This document shows, piece by piece, positions 6,645 to 12,815 of a DNA stretch of 13,835 bases. This DNA comes from Actinomycetes bacterium. GTDB taxonomy: Bacteria > Actinomycetota > Acidimicrobiia > Acidimicrobiales > Palsa-688. Both the position numbers and the translations under genes were made by a program. The notes below the pieces were generated by a model that saw nothing but the letters and a program-made list of their open reading frames with translations, had not been told where the DNA came from and made no database searches. Position 1 is the stretch's first letter, and the number at the start of each line of letters is the position of its first letter. The DNA lies in contig JAJZWW010000039.1 in NCBI GenBank assembly GCA_021846485.1, positions 1 through 13,835 on the forward strand, given 5' to 3'.

Positions 6645-8420
6645 ATGAGGAACATGCTCGGGGGAAGAGCCTCTCTACCCGTCCCCACGGCGGAGCTCTC
6701 CGCTTCCGGGGTACCTCCCGGGGGCCTCGCCTCCCCCGGCGTGTCCCGGTCCGCCAAGCCCAAGCGCCACAAGAGGTTGCGCTGGGCGGTGGCCGTGGTG
6801 GTCGTGCTGGGGCTTTCTGGCGGGGGCTACGCCTACGCGAGCACCGGGAGCAAGTCCGCCTCCTACGTGCTCGGTGCGGCGCGCCTCGCCACGGTGAGCC
6901 AGACCGTGGGGGTGTCGGGCACTCTCCGACCGGCGAGCACCCGGACCCTCGACTTCCCGACCGGAGGGGTCGTCTCCACGGTCGACGTGTCGCCCGGGCA
7001 GAAGGTGCGCGCCGGGCAGGTCCTCGCCTCCCTCGACACCGCTCCCCTTCAGGCCCAGCTTGCCTCTGCCCAGGCCAGCTTGGCTTCGGCCCAGGCAAGG
7101 CTCACCTCGGATCAGGCAGGTCCGAGCGCGAGCCAGCTCTCCTCGGCGGACGCGCAGGTGGCATCAGCTCGGACGGCGTTGTCCAACGACATCACCAACC
7201 TGACCGTCGACGAACAGGCCCTGGTCACCGACCAGGCCACCCTCGCCACCGCCCAGGCGACGCTCACGAGCGGACCCGGAGCGGGCCAGCCGGTGCCCTC
7301 CTACAGCACCGGCGAGCCCCTCTCGGCCACCGAGTCGCTCCTCGTCACCGACGAGCGGCTCGCAGTAGACGACGGCACCAGCACCCAGCCGAGCGTGTCG
7401 TCGCCTTCAGGAGGTGGAGCCAAGGGGTCAGGGGGTTCGGGGAGCGCCGGTACGACCGCCTCGGGTGGAGCTGGGAACGCCGGCGCGACCGGTTCGTCGG
7501 GCAAGGCGGGGGGCCCTTTGTCCTCGCCTGTTGCAGCAGTCCAGGCGGCAGTGAGCGCGGCGAGCAGGGTCGTCGGAAACCTGGAGCAGGTCTCGAGCGC
7601 CCAGGTCATCCTCTCCGATGCCAACGCCGCGCTCTCCGCGCTGTCCACTCCTGCCCCGGCGTTGACGCTCACCGCCGCCCGGGACGCGGTCACCGTCGCA
7701 GAAGACCAGGTCGCCACCGCGAAGGCGGACCTCGCGGGCGCGAAGCTCATTGCCCCGGCAGCAGCTGTGGTGGTCGCGGTGAACATCGCCCCCGGGCAGC
7801 CCGCTCCGGGCGCTGGCTCGAGGATGGGCACCTCCTCGACCGGGGCGATCGTCCTCGAGGACCCCAGCTCGTTCGTGGCTGTTGCCGATGTCAGCGACGC
7901 CCAGATCGGCGAGGTCCACCTCGGCCAGGCCGCCCTCGTCACCGCGGCAGGCCAGACCACGCCGGTCTCGGGCTCGGTGAGCGAGATCACCCCGACCGCC
8001 ACCACGACGAGCGGCGTCGCCACCTACCCCGTCGGCATCACCTTGAAGGGCGATCCGACAGGCCTGTTCGACGGCATGTCGGCTCAGGTCTCGATCGTGG
8101 TCGCGCAGGCCTCCCACGTGGTCGCGGTGCCGAGCTCGGCCGTGCACACCGTCGGTTCCCGCAACTTCGTGCTCGTGCTCCGCAAGGGCAAGCGGGTGAC
8201 CCGGCGGGTGAAGGTAGGGGCGAGCGGGGGCGGGCTCACCCAGATCACCTCGGGCCTGAGCGCGGGGGACCAGGTCGTGCTGGCCAACCGGCGCGCTCCC
8301 TTGCCGTCAGGCGCCATCCCTCGGTCTGGCCGCGGCTTCGGCAGGTTCGGTGGCGGCAGGTTCGGTGGCGGAAGGGTCGGTGGCGGCAAGTCCCGCGGTG
8401 GCGGCAAGGGGGGCAGATGA
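6645..8420 (+). CDS. MacA/HlyD-like membrane-fusion (adaptor) protein of an ABC exporter
   Basis: This 591-residue adaptor would link the ABC permease to the cell-envelope exit route. The start ATG 6645 has GGGAGAG about 8 nt upstream. A basic segment (KPKRHKRLRW, 38-47) precedes a single TM/signal anchor (about 48-66). The first half of the barrel-sandwich (lipoyl-like) domain is visible in GTLRPASTRTLDFPTGGVVSTVDVSPGQKVRAGQVLASLD (92-131). A coiled-coil hairpin follows, rich in Ala-Gln-Ser (136-210 and about 296-370), split by an acid-poor Gly/Ser insert (about 250-292). The second lipoyl half is KLIAPAAAVVVAVNIAPGQP (367-386), then a beta-barrel (about 400-490) and a membrane-proximal domain to about 548. 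The tail 558-591 is Gly/Arg/Lys repeats. Family members are usually 370-450 residues; the excess is the insert, the N-terminal extension and the tail. The stop overlaps the ATPase start (ATGA). Confidence 0.88.
   Translation: MRNMLGGRASLPVPTAELSASGVPPGGLASPGVSRSAKPKRHKRLRWAVAVVVVLGLSGGGYAYASTGSKSASYVLGAARLATVSQTVGVSGTLRPASTRTLDFPTGGVVSTVDVSPGQKVRAGQVLASLDTAPLQAQLASAQASLASAQARLTSDQAGPSASQLSSADAQVASARTALSNDITNLTVDEQALVTDQATLATAQATLTSGPGAGQPVPSYSTGEPLSATESLLVTDERLAVDDGTSTQPSVSSPSGGGAKGSGGSGSAGTTASGGAGNAGATGSSGKAGGPLSSPVAAVQAAVSAASRVVGNLEQVSSAQVILSDANAALSALSTPAPALTLTAARDAVTVAEDQVATAKADLAGAKLIAPAAAVVVAVNIAPGQPAPGAGSRMGTSSTGAIVLEDPSSFVAVADVSDAQIGEVHLGQAALVTAAGQTTPVSGSVSEITPTATTTSGVATYPVGITLKGDPTGLFDGMSAQVSIVVAQASHVVAVPSSAVHTVGSRNFVLVLRKGKRVTRRVKVGASGGGLTQITSGLSAGDQVVLANRRAPLPSGAIPRSGRGFGRFGGGRFGGGRVGGGKSRGGGKGGR
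8340..8384 (+). repeat. Three 15-bp tandem units encoding the Gly/Arg tail
   Basis: Two identical units, GGCAGGTTCGGTGGC at 8340-8354 and 8355-8369, are followed by a third diverged unit at 8370-8384 (GGAAGGGTCGGTGGC) and more degenerate copies to about 8412. Each unit adds five residues of the type G-R-F-G-G. The array lies in frame in the adaptor gene and could vary in length by slippage without shifting the frame. Confidence 0.8.
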
Positions 8421-9196
8421 GCACACCGGTGAGCGTTGGCCACCGCGGTGGCGCGACTGTCGCGCCGACCCTCCCGGCCCGGAGGCCTCCGGCCCCCGGT
8501 GGGGGCTCGCCCCTCCTCGAACTGATCGGGGTGTCCAAGACCTACGGCGTCGAGGAGGCAGCGGTCCACGCGCTGGCCGGGAGCGACCTGGTGGTCACCA
8601 CGGGGGAGTACGTGGCGATCATGGGCCAGTCGGGCTCCGGCAAGTCCACCCTCATGCACATCCTCGGCTGCTTGGACACCCCGAGCTCGGGCACCTACCT
8701 TCTAGATGGCCAGGACGTGTCGGGCATGGACGAGGCCGCCCTGGCCTGGGTGCGCAACCACAGCATCGGTTTCGTGTTCCAGCAATTCCATCTGCTGCCT
8801 CGCCTGCCGGCCTGGCGCAACGTGGAGCTCCCGCTCCTCTACGCCGGGAGGCGTTCCCGGCGCCGTCGCCAGGAGAGGGCGGAGGCGGCACTCGCGGCGG
8901 TGGGCATGGGGGACCGGCTGTCCCACCGGCCCAACCAGCTCTCCGGCGGCCAGCAGCAGCGGGTCGCGATCGCCCGCGCCTTGGTCACCGACCCGGCGAT
9001 CGTGCTCGCCGACGAGCCGACCGGCAACTTGGCCTCCGACCAGGCCACGGAGGTGCTGGCGATCTTCGAGGCGATGCACGCCCAGGGCCGCACCGTCGTG
9101 GTCATCACCCACGATCCCGACGTCGCCCACCGGGCACAGCGGTTGGTGCGCATCCGCGACGGCCGGGTCCTCTCCGACGAGGCGCTCGCGCGATGA
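8417..9196 (+). CDS. MacB/LolD-type ABC exporter ATP-binding protein
   Basis: This 259-residue cytoplasmic ATPase powers the adaptor-permease exporter. ATG 8417 overlaps the adaptor stop (ATGA). Residues 1-31 are a Pro/Gly-rich extension before the ABC fold (LLELIGVSKTYG). Motifs: Walker A GQSGSGKST (70-78), Q-loop FVFQQF (Gln122), signature LSGGQQQR (175-182), Walker B IVLADEP (Asp199-Glu200) and H-loop THD (His232), all intact. The phrases LDTPSSG and RNHSIGFVFQQFHLLPRL are typical of the MacB/LolD branch rather than importers. The D-loop region reads GNLASDQ where the family usually has GNLDS, so the usual Asp is Ala. The stop overlaps the permease start by ATGA (9193-9196), giving tight coupling of three genes. 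It is encoded separately from the permease, unlike proteobacterial MacB, which is a fusion. Confidence 0.95.
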   Translation: MSTPVSVGHRGGATVAPTLPARRPPAPGGGSPLLELIGVSKTYGVEEAAVHALAGSDLVVTTGEYVAIMGQSGSGKSTLMHILGCLDTPSSGTYLLDGQDVSGMDEAALAWVRNHSIGFVFQQFHLLPRLPAWRNVELPLLYAGRRSRRRRQERAEAALAAVGMGDRLSHRPNQLSGGQQQRVAIARALVTDPAIVLADEPTGNLASDQATEVLAIFEAMHAQGRTVVVITHDPDVAHRAQRLVRIRDGRVLSDEALAR

Positions 9197-10425
9197 GTTG
9201 GTCCCAGACCTTGCGCAGCGCCCTCGAGAGCATCTCCGAGCGGCGCTCCCGCTCGGCGCTCACCGTGCTCGGCATCCTGATCGGCATCGCCGCTGTCATA
9301 TTGACCGTGGGCCTTGGCGAAGGCGCCCAGGCCAAGGTGTCGAGCGCGATCTCCTCCCTGGGCACGAACCTGCTGATCGTCACTCCGGGATCCACCACCA
9401 CCGGGGGGGTGCGCGGCGGGCTCGGCTCGGCGAGCACCCTGACTCTTGCCGACGCCCAAGTGCTCGGCAACCGGCTCGACGCCCCGAGCATCGCCAGGGT
9501 GGCCCCGGTCGTCCAGCGCAGCGCCACGTTGGTGGCCGGCACCAACAACTGGACCGCTCCGGTCGTCGGGACCACCCCCGCTTACTCGAGCGTGCGCGAC
9601 CGTCGGGTCGTAGCGGGCCAGGGCCTCACCCGGGCCGAGGTGACCACGCAGGCCCACGACGCGGTCATCGGCAGCGAGGTGGCCCAGAACCTCTTCCCCG
9701 GCGTCTCGCCGATCGGCCAGACCATGGTCGTAGACGGCGTGCCCTTCAGCGTCGTGGGAGAGCTCAACCAGGCCGGCTCGACCGCAAGCGCCAACCAGGA
9801 CAACCTGGCGCTGATCCCGATCTCGACCGCCGAGTCGCTCTTCGGGGCGGCCGGGCCCTACGCCGACAGTCTCTCCGAGATCCTCCTGTCAGCGCGCTCC
9901 TCCTCGGCGATGAGCGCCGCCTACCAGGAGTCCGACGACCTGCTCCTCCAGCTCCACCACATCACCAACCCGACCCAGGCCGACTTCACGATCACACCCC
10001 AGACCGCCCTGCTCTCCACGGCATCCTCGGTCTCCAAGACCCTCACGGTGCTGCTGGTGGGGATCGCCGCGATCGCCTTGCTGGTCGGGGGGATCGGGGT
10101 CATGAACATCATGCTGGTCTCGGTCAGCGAGCGAGTCCGCGAGATCGGCCTGCGAAAGGCCCTGGGAGCCACACCTAGCGTGGTGCTGCGCCAGTTCCTC
10201 TTCGAGGCCAGTCTGCTCGGCCTCGCCGGAGGTCTTGCGGGGGTCGTGCTCGGCCTCGGGGGAGCTCTGGCGCTGCCCCATCTCATCTCGACCTCGATCG
10301 CCATCTCGGTCCCGGCCATCGTCGGCTCGGTGGGCGTGGCCGCGGGCATCGGGCTAGTCTTCGGTGTCTACCCGGCCTCCCGGGCGGCGCGCCTCTCACC
10401 GATCGACGCCCTGCGGAGCGAGTGA
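9193..10425 (+). CDS. MacB/FtsX-type ABC exporter permease
   Basis: This 410-residue membrane protein forms the transmembrane part of the exporter as a dimer. TM1 is about residues 23-43 after a basic amphipathic start (SERRSRSALTVLGILIG). A large extracytoplasmic MacB-PCD-like domain (about 45-280) follows, with the conserved entry SSLGTNLLIVTPG and VIGSEVAQNLFPGVSPIGQTM. The FtsX domain holds three TM helices (about 284-308, 336-360 and 372-394). Between TM2 and TM3 lies VSERVREIGLRKALGAT (310-326), the coupling helix that contacts the ATPase. The ending YPASRAARLSPIDALR is the family signature. Length fits standalone MacB-type permeases (about 400). Such systems use the adaptor to export peptides, antibiotics or lipoproteins by a mechanotransmission cycle; substrate here is unknown. 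It is followed after 46 bp by the small lipoprotein gene, probably in the same operon. Confidence 0.95.
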   Translation: MSWSQTLRSALESISERRSRSALTVLGILIGIAAVILTVGLGEGAQAKVSSAISSLGTNLLIVTPGSTTTGGVRGGLGSASTLTLADAQVLGNRLDAPSIARVAPVVQRSATLVAGTNNWTAPVVGTTPAYSSVRDRRVVAGQGLTRAEVTTQAHDAVIGSEVAQNLFPGVSPIGQTMVVDGVPFSVVGELNQAGSTASANQDNLALIPISTAESLFGAAGPYADSLSEILLSARSSSAMSAAYQESDDLLLQLHHITNPTQADFTITPQTALLSTASSVSKTLTVLLVGIAAIALLVGGIGVMNIMLVSVSERVREIGLRKALGATPSVVLRQFLFEASLLGLAGGLAGVVLGLGGALALPHLISTSIAISVPAIVGSVGVAAGIGLVFGVYPASRAARLSPIDALRSE

Positions 10426-10471
10426 AGAACGCTTCCGAAGCTACTACACCGCCGACCAGGAAGGAATCCTC

Positions 10472-10807
10472 TTGCTCCCTACCAAGAGTACCGCGACGCG
10501 CCCAGGTGCCGACTCTGGACTGAGGCAATCCAGCTCGGGCCTGACAGCGGTGCTGATCGTGCTCGCATTGGCTCTCGCCGCCTGCGGGTCGAGCTCGCAC
10601 ACCGCCTCGAACGGCCACCCGAACGCTTTGTCGAGGAAAGCCGCGTTTGCCAACTACAGGGCATGCCTTGCTGCCCACGGCGTTCACCACGCCGGCGTCG
10701 GCAGCGCCGGCTCCTCCTCCTCCGCTACCACAGTCGCGCCGGCCACGCTCAAAGCGGCGCGGGCTGCTTGCCGGTCTCTCAGACCCACCGTCAGCCGGTC
10801 TGGTTGA
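10472..10807 (+). CDS. Small cysteine-pair lipoprotein downstream of the exporter
   Basis: This encodes 111 residues from TTG 10472. The start is set by AAGGA at 10461-10465, 6 nt upstream, while no ATG or GTG fits. A basic N-terminus leads to a hydrophobic stretch (about residues 24-37) ending in the lipobox LAAC, with Cys38 the expected lipidation site; a Ser-rich spacer follows. The mature domain has FANYRACLAAHGV (59-71) and LKAARAACRSLRP (93-105), with Cys65 and Cys100 placed to form a disulfide. The pattern C-x3-HGV followed by an A-x2-AC-x2-L helix recalls small actinobacterial lipoproteins next to MacAB-like exporters (seen there as CMRxHGV and QKAC); that is recollection, not a search. 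A Ser/Thr linker (78-90) joins the two helices. Possible role: exporter accessory or substrate-capture subunit on the outer face of the membrane. Function not established. Confidence 0.75.
   Translation: MLPTKSTATRPGADSGLRQSSSGLTAVLIVLALALAACGSSSHTASNGHPNALSRKAAFANYRACLAAHGVHHAGVGSAGSSSSATTVAPATLKAARAACRSLRPTVSRSG
10773..10802 (+). terminator. Alternating GGTCT / AGACC / GGTCTG arms at the end of the exporter operon
   Basis: GGTCT (10773-10777) can pair with AGACC (10781-10785) across 3 nt, or CAGACC (10780-10785) can pair with GGTCTG (10797-10802) across 11 nt. The two hairpins exclude each other. They overlap the last codons of the lipoprotein gene, whose stop is 10805-10807. There is no T-tract. 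A further weak GCCGG/CCGGC pair lies near 10835-10862. A weak or factor-dependent terminator is possible. Confidence 0.3.
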
Positions 10808-10888
10808 TCGAAAGCCATTACGGACGCTGAGCCGGGTCCGGTCCTGCCTGGTCCAGCCGGCACGACGTGTATTGCCGTTGCCACCTGA

Positions 10889-11027
10889 GGACCGTAGTGG
10901 CTCATGCCTACTGAAAGGAAGCTGAACCGTCGGTCCGCCGGACAGGGGCGGGTGCGTGCGGGCCACGCCAGGACCGCAGCGGCTCGGGGACGTTGCGGCC
11001 CGAACCGGCTCCGGGACGCTACGGCCC
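10889..11027. promoter_or_regulatory. Four copies of a degenerate 15-bp motif in a gene-free stretch
   Basis: Bases 10808-11129 hold no gene I can support. Within them lie GGACCGTAGTGGCTC (10889-10903), GGACCGCAGCGGCTC (10971-10985), GGGACGTTGCGGCCC (10987-11001) and GGGACGCTACGGCCC (11013-11027), consensus GGRMCGYWRYGGCYC. Copy 3 lies in an imperfect dyad with TCGGG/CCCGA arms and copy 1 in one with TGAG/CTCA arms. The look recalls NarL/DevR(DosR)-type boxes (GGGAC...CCC), though the spacing is one base longer than the mycobacterial consensus. Decayed repeats of another kind are also possible. Confidence 0.4.
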
Positions 11028-11129
11028 GCCGAGTCGCAGCCCGCAAAGTCGGGGTGTCCCCGCCGGTCGCCTCATCCCCGGAGCTGTCGGCAACCTCGGG
11101 GCCGCTCTCCATCGCCGAGTGTGGCGCGC

Positions 11130-11562
11130 TCACGGGGAGTGGCCCCGCACCACGGGCAGGGCGACGTCGATCGCCGCGACGACGATGGCGGCGCGAAACA
11201 GCTCCGCCCGTCGCCGCCGGGCCAGCGAGAAGGCGCCTACGACAGCCGCGGAGGCCGCGGGCGCCGCGGCCACCAGCCAGGCTGGTCCGCCCGAGCCCGC
11301 GGCCACCACTACCGAGGCGCCCACCAGCAGAGCGACCCCCCCGCCGGCACTTGCCGCCCGGCCCAGCCGGTGGGGCAGGCCCCCGACGCCGGTCGCGTTC
11401 GGCGCCGAACCAGTCGTTGTGCCAGCCGACCGACAACTGGCCGGCGAGCACCGCGAGGGCGACCGCTGCCACGCCCCCAGGTGGGCGTCCGTTCCCCGCG
11501 CCGAGCGCGGTCGCCATCGCAGTGACCGCCACGGTCGGCTCGGGATGGCAGGCGCGCGCCAG
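11130..11562 (-). pseudogene. UbiA-family prenyltransferase remnant with internal deletion
   Basis: Two pieces of one family are read in different minus-strand frames. The N-terminal piece (from about 11562) runs LARACHPEPTVAVTAMATAL, then LAVLAGQLSVGWHNDWFGAERDR. It holds the first prenyl-diphosphate motif NDxxDxxxD, in which the middle Asp is Gly here. At about 11389-11400 the likeness switches frame by one base to NATGVGGLPHRLGRAAS, the block from the C-terminal third of UbiA proteins, then two hydrophobic stretches to the stop at 11130. About 140 of the usual 290 or so residues remain: the centre, with the second Asp-rich motif and several TM helices, is missing. No start codon fits near 11562 (the nearest in-frame ATG is at 11679). 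It is nonfunctional. The family makes quinones, hemes or prenylated lipids in the membrane. Confidence 0.75.
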
Positions 11563-11722
11563 GGGCTGACAGAAAGGGGGTGCCGGCGGCGCTGGTCCCC
11601 ACCCGGTGGGGCACGCGGTGACCCTGTCACGCCCACCGCCGGAGGTCCTTCGGGGAGCGGGTGCCGCCGGCCCGCCCACCCAACCCCGGTCCTTGCCCGC
11701 CCAGCCGCCGGCCTCTGCCGCC

Positions 11723-11763
11723 GGGTGGGGAGCGAGTGGGCGGGGGGGGGTGAGTGGGCGGGG
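11723..11763 (+). repeat. G-rich tract with 12-bp direct repeat (G-quadruplex candidate)
   Basis: GAGTGGGCGGGG occurs at 11734-11745 and 11752-11763 (18-bp period), separated by a run that includes nine G in a row (11742-11750). With the GGGTGGGG at 11723-11730 it satisfies the four-G3-run pattern with loops of 1-7 nt. It begins two bases beyond the stop of the minus-strand oxidoreductase, between that gene and the UbiA remnant. The flanking gap 11563-11764 holds nothing else I recognise. Confidence 0.55.
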
Positions 11764-11764
11764 A

Positions 11765-12742
11765 TCACGAGGGGGTGATGCGGTCGAGGACCGCTCCGGC
11801 GGCGGCGAGACCGGACAGGTAGGCGCCCTCGACCCGGGCTTCGCCGAAGGCGTCGCCGGCGAAGACCACCGGACGGTCGCCGTCTACGGCGACCAGGCAG
11901 CGCTCCGGGTGGAGCGCGACGGGCGTCGCGTAGCGCCACCGGGCCAGCTGAGCCTCGGCCGGCTCCTGGTCTCCGAGCCAGGGACGGGCCGCCCGGCTGA
12001 GCGCGGTGATCACCTCGGCGTCGGGGAGGTCCCACCCCTCGAGGGAGGTCCGGTCGGAGGCGTGGACGGTGAGCGCCGGGACCGCGGAGATGCCCTTGGC
12101 GTGGTTGTCGGCGACGAAGGACAGCGGTCCGGGTCCCTCGAGGCGGACGCCGCCGGGCGGCGGCACGGCGGAAGGTCGGTCGAGGACCGCGAGGAGCGCC
12201 AGCGTCGGTGAGTAGCGGACCTCCCGCAGCGCGTCGGTGGCGGTGGGTGGCAGCGCCGGGCCGAGCAGGGCCAGGCCCTGGGGCACCGGAGCGCTGAGCA
12301 CCACGGCCTCGGCCTCCAGGGTGGCGCCCTCCGCCGCTTCGGCCAGCCAACCGCCGGCTCCCCGGCGGATCCCTACGAGCCGGGTGGAGAGGCGCACCTC
12401 GAGGCCCCGGGCGAGGTCCTTCGCCAGGTCGGTCATGCCGGTCGCGCCGACGTAGCGGGGATGGCCGTCGGGCGGCTGGTGGAAGCCCCGGCACCACTCA
12501 CGGGCGACCCCGTCCACCAGCCACTGCTCCACGCGGCGGGCGAGCCGCCCGTCGCGGACGGTGAAGAACTGGGCTCCGTGGTCGAGGCGGGCGGCGCCGA
12601 CCCGGCGGGTGGCGAGCCGGCCTCCCACCCCGCGGCCCTTGTCGACCACGGTGACCGCGAGACCCGAGTCGGCCAGCCTGCCGGCGGCCACCAGCCCGGC
12701 GACGCCAGAGCCCACCACGAGGACCCGCGCGGCTCGACCCAC
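11765..12742 (-). CDS. Renalase-like NAD(P)/FAD-dependent oxidoreductase
   Basis: This 325-residue flavoprotein begins with a Rossmann fold (RVLVVGSGVAGLVAAGRLADSG, about 6-27). GSGVAG (11-16) is the dinucleotide motif, and VVDKGRGVGGRLATRR (32-47) is the strand-2 acid and GG motif of the amine-oxidase superfamily. LDHGAQFFTVRD (53-64) is characteristic of the renalase-like bacterial branch. The C-terminus has VVFAGDAFGEARVEGAYLSGLAAA (292-315), the second FAD-binding block, with the usual Gly-Asp. Length matches bacterial homologues (about 310-340). The start is GTG 12742: the frame is open far upstream, but no ATG/GTG/TTG lies in frame between it and the preceding gene's stop, and the Rossmann strand begins at residue 6. 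AGGT lies about 8 nt before it. Substrate unknown; possibly a reduced nicotinamide isomer, as for renalase. It lies 73 bp after the sunset-domain gene, probably the same transcript. Confidence 0.88.
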   Translation of the reverse strand: MGRAARVLVVGSGVAGLVAAGRLADSGLAVTVVDKGRGVGGRLATRRVGAARLDHGAQFFTVRDGRLARRVEQWLVDGVAREWCRGFHQPPDGHPRYVGATGMTDLAKDLARGLEVRLSTRLVGIRRGAGGWLAEAAEGATLEAEAVVLSAPVPQGLALLGPALPPTATDALREVRYSPTLALLAVLDRPSAVPPPGGVRLEGPGPLSFVADNHAKGISAVPALTVHASDRTSLEGWDLPDAEVITALSRAARPWLGDQEPAEAQLARWRYATPVALHPERCLVAVDGDRPVVFAGDAFGEARVEGAYLSGLAAAGAVLDRITPS

Positions 12743-12815
12743 CCGGGGAACCTGCCCGAGGCGCGCGGCTACCGGGCCCGGGCCGGGCGGGCCGGTCGCC
12801 GGGAGGGGTGAGCGT

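Noticed and set aside
6395..8416. Long upstream extension of the ATPase frame (933 residues in all)
   Set aside because: The part before 8417 lies opposite-phase over the adaptor gene and has no likeness; the ATPase starts at the ATGA overlap.
8350..9192. Extension of the permease frame into the ATPase gene (691 residues in all)
   Set aside because: Arg/Pro/Gly-rich shadow; the true start is ATG 9193, at the ATGA overlap and just before TM1.
10904..11569. 221-residue plus-strand frame over the motif cluster and UbiA remnant
   Set aside because: Arg/Ala/Pro-rich, no ribosome site, no recognisable domain, and it runs antisense to the UbiA remnant.
11563..12497. Minus-strand frame continuous with the C-terminal UbiA piece, giving a 455-residue protein
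   Set aside because: The upstream part is a shadow of the oxidoreductase; only about 11130-11399 carries family likeness, so no fusion protein is called.
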